A stretch of DNA of 64,000 nucleotides from Nonomuraea aurantiaca (GTDB lineage Bacteria > Actinomycetota > Actinomycetes > Streptosporangiales > Streptosporangiaceae). Position 1 is the stretch's first letter; each line of letters starts with the position of its first letter. The stretch spans positions 558,001 to 622,000 of the forward strand of contig NZ_JAIWNB010000001.1 of the NCBI RefSeq assembly GCF_020215705.1, read 5' to 3'. Position numbers and translations under genes: made by a program. Under the pieces are notes generated by a model, which saw nothing but the letters and a program-made list of their open reading frames with translations, made no database searches and was not told the origin of the DNA. Positions 59,793-64,000 of this stretch are shown here, in pieces.

Positions 59793-60423
59793 ATGGCGAT
59801 CCGCCGCTCCGCCACCAAACGCCACGGCCTGCCCACGATCGTGCAACTGCGGCTCACGCCCACCCCGGCCCAAGCTGGGGCGCTGGCCGCGGCGGTGCAG
59901 GTGTGCAAGCTTCAACCGGGACGCCCGGACCGTGTCGCTGTGGACCCCCACCGGCCGCGTCACCATCCCCTACACCGGCCGACCAGAAGACCTCAAAGCC
60001 GTGGACGCGTTGCCGAGAGGGGAGGCGGACCTGATCTGCCGGCGCGGCGTGTGGCTGCTGCAGGTCGCCCTCACCCTGCCCCGACCGGAGGTGCGTGAGC
60101 CGGTCGGCGGCTTCGTCGGGGTGGATCAAGGGGTGGCCAATTTGGCGGTCACCTGCGACGGCGTGGTGCTGCCCGGCCCCGCCTTCACCTCGCAGGCGTG
60201 TCCGGAGTGCGGGTACATCAGCAGGGCGAACCGGCCGGCGCGGGGCCGGTTCGTCTGCGAAAGGTGTGGCCTCGCTGGGCACGCCGACCACATCGCAGCC
60301 CGCAACATCGCCACACGCGGCGCTGCGGGCTGGGCTGCCATCAACCAGCCACACGCTACCGGCCTCCCCTCACCCAGACGGGACCGCGAGAGCAAACCAC
60401 CAGCTTCAAACGGCGGTAGTTGA
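59793..60423 (+). pseudogene. Internally deleted, frameshifted IS200/IS605-type TnpB
   Basis: The ATG at 59793 with GGAGGTG ahead opens a TnpB N-terminus (LRLTPTPAQAGALAAAV) that breaks after about 42 codons. The rest continues in another frame: FVGVDQGVANLAVTCDG is RuvC motif I with its Asp. After an internal gap comes the zinc ribbon SQACPECGYISRANR and FVCERCGLAGHADHIAARNI. The segment with the second RuvC acidic residue is missing, so it cannot cleave. It is a different TnpB from the fragment at 17381. Confidence 0.82.
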
Positions 60424-60523
60424 CACCCGGAGGCTACGTTTGCGCCAGGAGCAAACCTACATTTTTGCCGTCACGAATATATGCCAAATGGCAACACAGA
60501 GTAATGATGATTGACTCTCCTCC

Positions 60524-61249
60524 GTGACTCAGATGGCATTAGTGCTGATTGTTGGCGGTTTGGCGGTCTTCGTTGGGGCGGTCGTCCAGGGCAGCGTGGG
60601 GTTCGGGCTGGGGCTGGTGGCCGCGCCGGTGCTCACGATGCTCGACCACTCCCTGATGCCCACCGCCATCCAGGTGGTCAACATCACGTTGCCGCTGTTC
60701 ACGCTGGCCGCGGAGTGGCGGAAGGTGGACTGGCGCGGGGTGGCTTTCGCGGTGCTGGGGCGGCTGCCCGGCGCGGCCATCGGTGGAGTCGTCCTGGTCT
60801 ACATATCCGTCTACACGCGAGGCGTCTTCGTGGGGGTCATGGTGCTCGTCGCGGTGGGGCTCACGGCGTGGGCGGTCAGCGTGCCGCGCAACGCCGCGAC
60901 CATCGCGGGGGCCGGGTTCTTCTCGGGCATCACCGGGACCACGACCGGCGTCGGCGGGCCGCCGATCGCGCTGGTCTACCAGCACGCCAAGGGGCCGCAG
61001 ATCCGGGCGACGCTGGCGATGGTCTTCTTCCTGGGCGCCGCGCAGTCGCTGGCCATCCTGGCCTTCGTGGGGGAGTTCTCCGGCCGGGCGGCCACCACGG
61101 GGGCCGTGCTGATCGTGCCGATGGTGCTCGGGTTCCTGGTGTCGGGGCCGCTGCGGCGCTACCTGGACGGCGGGAAGGTACGGACCGCGGTGCTGGTGGT
61201 CGCCGCCCTTTCGGCCGTCGCCCTCATCGGTCAGAGCCTGACCGCCTGA
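60524..61249 (+). CDS. TauE/SafE-family membrane permease
   Basis: A 241-residue protein with seven or eight helices. GAVVQGSVGFGLGLVAAPVL and GFFSGITGTTTGVGGPPIALVYQ are the two inverted-repeat signatures of the TauE/SafE family, exporters of sulfite, sulfoacetate or similar anions. Monocistronic with a GTG start. The direct neighbours give no substrate clue. Confidence 0.9.
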   Translation: MTQMALVLIVGGLAVFVGAVVQGSVGFGLGLVAAPVLTMLDHSLMPTAIQVVNITLPLFTLAAEWRKVDWRGVAFAVLGRLPGAAIGGVVLVYISVYTRGVFVGVMVLVAVGLTAWAVSVPRNAATIAGAGFFSGITGTTTGVGGPPIALVYQHAKGPQIRATLAMVFFLGAAQSLAILAFVGEFSGRAATTGAVLIVPMVLGFLVSGPLRRYLDGGKVRTAVLVVAALSAVALIGQSLTA

Positions 61250-61523
61250 GCCGCCCGCCGCGTCCGCGCCTCCACGTCATCCGTGCCTGATCGGCCAAGC
61301 GTCAGGCCCTGACCGGCTGACGGTCAGAGCCTGTAAGCGGTTGTACGGCGCCTAGGTCGCCCTCAGTGAGACGTCGAGCATGGTTCGGCTGCAATTGGTG
61401 GTCGGCGCGTTCCCGCAGAAGGCGTTGACCGCGAAGTCGCTGAAGTTCGCGGAGGGCTCGATGGGTCCGCCCAGCCCTCGGCTCAGGCGGGCCGATCCTC
61501 TGGGAACCGGCCCGCCTTCGTGG
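61250..61523. other. Spacer with an unrecognised minus-strand protein-like fragment
   Basis: The minus-strand frame ending at 61352 encodes an ordinary-looking stretch (PSANFSDFAVNAFCGNAP, two Cys) in a different frame from the adjacent subtilase. It may be the 3' remnant of another secreted protein. No start or family is apparent. Confidence 0.3.
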
Positions 61524-63467
61524 TCACCGGCAGGTGGAGGCGGCGACGTAGACATCCTGGCGCGCGTTGGAGGTGGGGATACTGAAGCCCTTGACTCGCA
61601 GGGTCCAGGTGCCGGCGGTCACCGGCCCGTTGATCCTGGCCAGTTCATAGGTGGTGGGAATCGCCTGGCTGGTGGCCCGTACGGTTCCGTCGGGGGCGAT
61701 GAGTTGAAGGTCGATGTCGTGGTGGTTGTTGTAGAAGTCCGGCCACCACAGGGCGGCGGTGAACCGGCAGGAGGTCGGCACGCCGGTCGGCACCTTGATG
61801 GTGACGTTGACGGACTCCTGGTCATGGATTTGCACCTTCGTCTTCCACATGATGCCGTCACCGGTCGGCAGGGCGAGCTTGCCCGCGCCATCGACGTTGT
61901 CGAACGAACCGGTGGTGTGGCTTCCGGCGGCGATCATGCCGGCGTAGACCTCCCCCGCCTGGACCGGGCCGGTCGTGCGCAGGACGTTGCGCAGGGTGGC
62001 GGCCATGCCGCCCACCAGCGCGGTGGCCGCGCTGGTCGCGGTGTAGTAGTCGATGCCGCTGCCGTTGCCGAAGGCGTTGGTGGCGGTGACGACGTTCGTG
62101 GGCCCGACCACGTCGGGCTTGATCCGCCCGTCCTGCGGGACGGGCCCGCGGCTCTGTTTCTCGTACGGGGTGAACGGCGGCTGCATGTCCACCGCGCCGA
62201 TGGCCATCACCTTTCGCGCGTTACCGGGGGACTCCGCAGTGCCGGTGCCGGGCCCGCTGTTCCCCTGCGCGGCAATGACGGCGGAGCCGGCTTCGAACGC
62301 GTGGTCGGCCGCGAGGGAAACGCTGCTCAGCGGACTGTCCGCGCTGCCGATGGGTGCCACGATCACCTTGTCCAGCCCGGCGGCGGCCTGCTGAAACGCC
62401 TTCACGGCGACTGCGGGATCTATGAGGTGGCAGCCACTGTCAGTGGTCGAGTCGGGTCCGGCCGGCAGGATCTTGTAGCTGTCCACGGTCATGTCGGTGA
62501 CGCCACGGTAGGCCTCACCGAAGACGCTGTTGCCGGTCAGCACCGCGGCGCTCTTGGTGCCGTGGTTGCGGCAGTCGTCGTCGGGGTTGGGCGCACCAGG
62601 GTTGGCCAGGTCGAGCTGGAGACCCAGGTGTGAGGGGTTGGACAGCAGCTTGTGGCTGGCGCGCACACCAGTGTCGATCAAGCCGATCCGCTCACCGGCG
62701 GCCGAGAATCCCTGCCACGGCTTTGTACGGAGCAGGTCTCGGGCGGCGGTTGGGTCGTTCAACGGGTTGCCGTCGTCCCCGATCGGGGTGTCGGCGAGCT
62801 CGAGGTACTCCTCTGCCGGCTGGACGTACAGCACGTCGTCCCGCTGCGCCAGGGCCGGCACGGCGGCCAGCGGGACCTCGGCCCTGACGCCCTTGATCAG
62901 CCAGTAGGTGTCGAGCACCTCGCCGCCGAGCGCGTGGAAGTCGGAGCGGAGCTGCCGGTAACCCGGCTCGCGCTGCGCGGTCAGTTGAGACACCAGCGCG
63001 GAGGAGCGCTCGGCGGCGGCCACGTTGACCGCGGCGCTCTTCGGCTGGGTGGGGTCGGACTCGGGGAACTGCGGGATGGTGACCTCGTCGTCGGTGAACG
63101 TGACCAGCACCCGTACACGCTGGTTGTCCGCCGTGTCGGCCTTCGCAGCCCTGTCGAGCCGGTCGCTCAGCTGCTGCGAGATCTTGACTGGTGGTGGCGG
63201 GTCGTAGGCGGGCTCGTCCTTCGCCGACATGCTGGGGTCGATGAACCTGGTCAAGGGCATCGCTTCGCTGGTCCCGGCAAGCCTCCCGTCCTGGATGCTC
63301 ACCCGGTCAACAGTGACGGTTTCGGATGGAACGGCGACTTGCCGTGCGGCTGACATCGCCGGACCGGTGGTTACGGTGCTGGCCAGCACGGCCAGACCGG
63401 CGGCGACGACCAGGGCGGTGAGGCCGGGCCGTCGGGGGCGTAACGCTCGCCTCATGCGACGTGACAT
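61524..63467 (-). CDS. Secreted S8-family subtilisin-like peptidase
   Basis: A 647-residue protease. Signal peptide (LTALVVAAGLAVLAS), propeptide with an inhibitor-like fold to about residue 220, and catalytic domain with Asp265 (IGLIDTGV), His302 (CRNHGTKSA), Asn403 (AQGNSGPG) and Ser479. Ser lies in ATSAAT instead of the usual GTSMAT, a variant that keeps the nucleophile but changes the pocket. The C-terminal 130 residues form a beta-rich pre-peptidase-like domain ending in DVYVAAST. Probably an extracellular protease with altered specificity. Confidence 0.9.
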   Translation of the reverse strand: MSRRMRRALRPRRPGLTALVVAAGLAVLASTVTTGPAMSAARQVAVPSETVTVDRVSIQDGRLAGTSEAMPLTRFIDPSMSAKDEPAYDPPPPVKISQQLSDRLDRAAKADTADNQRVRVLVTFTDDEVTIPQFPESDPTQPKSAAVNVAAAERSSALVSQLTAQREPGYRQLRSDFHALGGEVLDTYWLIKGVRAEVPLAAVPALAQRDDVLYVQPAEEYLELADTPIGDDGNPLNDPTAARDLLRTKPWQGFSAAGERIGLIDTGVRASHKLLSNPSHLGLQLDLANPGAPNPDDDCRNHGTKSAAVLTGNSVFGEAYRGVTDMTVDSYKILPAGPDSTTDSGCHLIDPAVAVKAFQQAAAGLDKVIVAPIGSADSPLSSVSLAADHAFEAGSAVIAAQGNSGPGTGTAESPGNARKVMAIGAVDMQPPFTPYEKQSRGPVPQDGRIKPDVVGPTNVVTATNAFGNGSGIDYYTATSAATALVGGMAATLRNVLRTTGPVQAGEVYAGMIAAGSHTTGSFDNVDGAGKLALPTGDGIMWKTKVQIHDQESVNVTIKVPTGVPTSCRFTAALWWPDFYNNHHDIDLQLIAPDGTVRATSQAIPTTYELARINGPVTAGTWTLRVKGFSIPTSNARQDVYVAASTCR

Positions 63468-63660
63468 GGTGCTAGTCCCTCTATGAGATGAATTCCGCTG
63501 CCTGAGCCAAGGGTGCGGACCAGGCGTCCAGATCAGGCTGGCCCGTACCTGGTGCCGAGGGCTTCAGGGCGGACCCCCAACCGCGACCCCAAGGTTTGGC
63601 GGACCCGCCCCGTCCGCTGGAGGCGTTTTATTGCGCAGACATAGGGGCCGTCGCCGTGCG

Positions 63661-64000
63661 ATGGTGACGCGGGCGGTGAGAGCGATGGTGGGTCAGGTGC
63701 GGCTGCGGGAGCGTGAGGATCACCTCGCGTCCCTCGCTGACGCCGCGAGGTCGGCCCGAGCCGGGCAGGGCCGGCTCGTGCTGATCAGCGGATCGGCTGG
63801 TCTGGGCAAGACCAGCGTGCTGGCGCAGGCGCGGCAGATCGCCGCTTCGGCGGGATTGCGGGTCCTGACGGCGCGCGGCACTGAGCTGGAACGCGATTTC
63901 GGCTTCGGGGTGGCGCGGCAGCTGTTCGAGCCGTGGCTGGCGGGCATGCCGGCGGGTGAGCGGGCCGCCCTGCTGCCGGATGCGGGCGCGGCGGCCGAGG
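63661..64000 (+). CDS. LAL-type LuxR-family ATPase regulator, 3' truncated by window edge
   Basis: The open frame runs off the window. After a basic N-terminus (ATG at 63661, or 63685) it has LREREDHLASLADAARSA, then Walker A ISGSAGLGKTSVLAQ and GFGVARQLFEPWL, the start typical of large ATP-binding LuxR regulators (MalT/LAL group) of about 900 residues. Most of the protein, including the C-terminal LuxR HTH, lies beyond the edge. LAL regulators often control secondary metabolism or degradation loci. Confidence 0.8.
   Translation, partial: MVTRAVRAMVGQVRLREREDHLASLADAARSARAGQGRLVLISGSAGLGKTSVLAQARQIAASAGLRVLTARGTELERDFGFGVARQLFEPWLAGMPAGERAALLPDAGAAAE

Noticed and set aside
61380..62633. A 417-codon plus-strand frame across the subtilase gene
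   Set aside because: Antisense shadow; no SD and no family motif, whereas the minus strand carries a full catalytic set.

Overview
The window is very GC-rich, uses many GTG starts, and is packed with short head-to-tail overlaps (ATGA/GTGA). Together with its gene content (LuxR/NarL two-component systems, an F420-type LLM oxidoreductase, AcnA-type aconitase, an ESX-like YbaB/WXG pair, DNRLRE/LamG giant exoproteins and an enediyne-type PKS) this points to a filamentous actinobacterium, probably Streptosporangiales-like. That placement is inference, not a database match.

Layout. 1-3967: the end of an exported alpha/beta hydrolase, a NarL-type sensor/regulator pair, a secreted HExxH protein and a small P-loop kinase. 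4304-15836: an accessory carbohydrate-catabolism locus with two Gfo/Idh/MocA dehydrogenases, a LacI repressor, a VOC protein, two TIM-barrel isomerases/epimerases, an SDR, an AroE-like dehydrogenase, a P-loop kinase, a KDPG-type aldolase and an MHS symporter. Two promoters of identical architecture (4519-4577 and 14091-14149) carry the same 13-bp tandem operator and probably make the locus one regulon of its LacI protein. A visibly AT-richer stretch (about 9240-11920) sits inside it and is split by an IS5-type element. 15985-20447: a PPOX-fold protein, an unrecognised gene, gene debris (ricin-lectin and TnpB fragments), and a three-gene two-component operon in which one kinase has Asn instead of the phospho-acceptor His. 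20583-29141: an LLM oxidoreductase, the Hen1-Pnkp RNA repair pair, a sugar MFS porter, a YbaB/WXG-like/RyR-domain operon resembling a type VII secretion substrate set, and a Mug-type glycosylase.

29268-37654: a compact four-gene group of flavin oxidoreductase, enediyne-type iterative PKS (KS-AT-ACP-KR-DH-PPTase, with an apparent frameshift near 33,550), enediyne hot-dog thioesterase and a SAM methyltransferase. The usual E3/E4/E5-type companions are absent from the window. 37858-48073: secreted proteins, including a chymotrypsin-like protease, a 1,894-residue LamG/DNRLRE/FnIII protein with an unrecognised C-terminal domain, and a decayed LacI gene. 48138-54793: an MFS exporter, a PadR/DUF1707 operon with a palindromic operator, a YdjM-type membrane protein and aconitase preceded by an iron-box-like palindrome. 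54962-64000: an SDR with a divergent XRE regulator, a DrrAB-like ABC exporter with a divergent TetR regulator and a multi-copy operator, a MazF toxin without a visible antitoxin, a second TnpB relic, a TauE-like permease, a subtilase and the start of a LAL-type regulator.

Most central genes look intact. The novelty is in the accessory blocks: the dual-promoter catabolic regulon, the orphan enediyne-type PKS group, the RyR-domain operon and the giant exoprotein.
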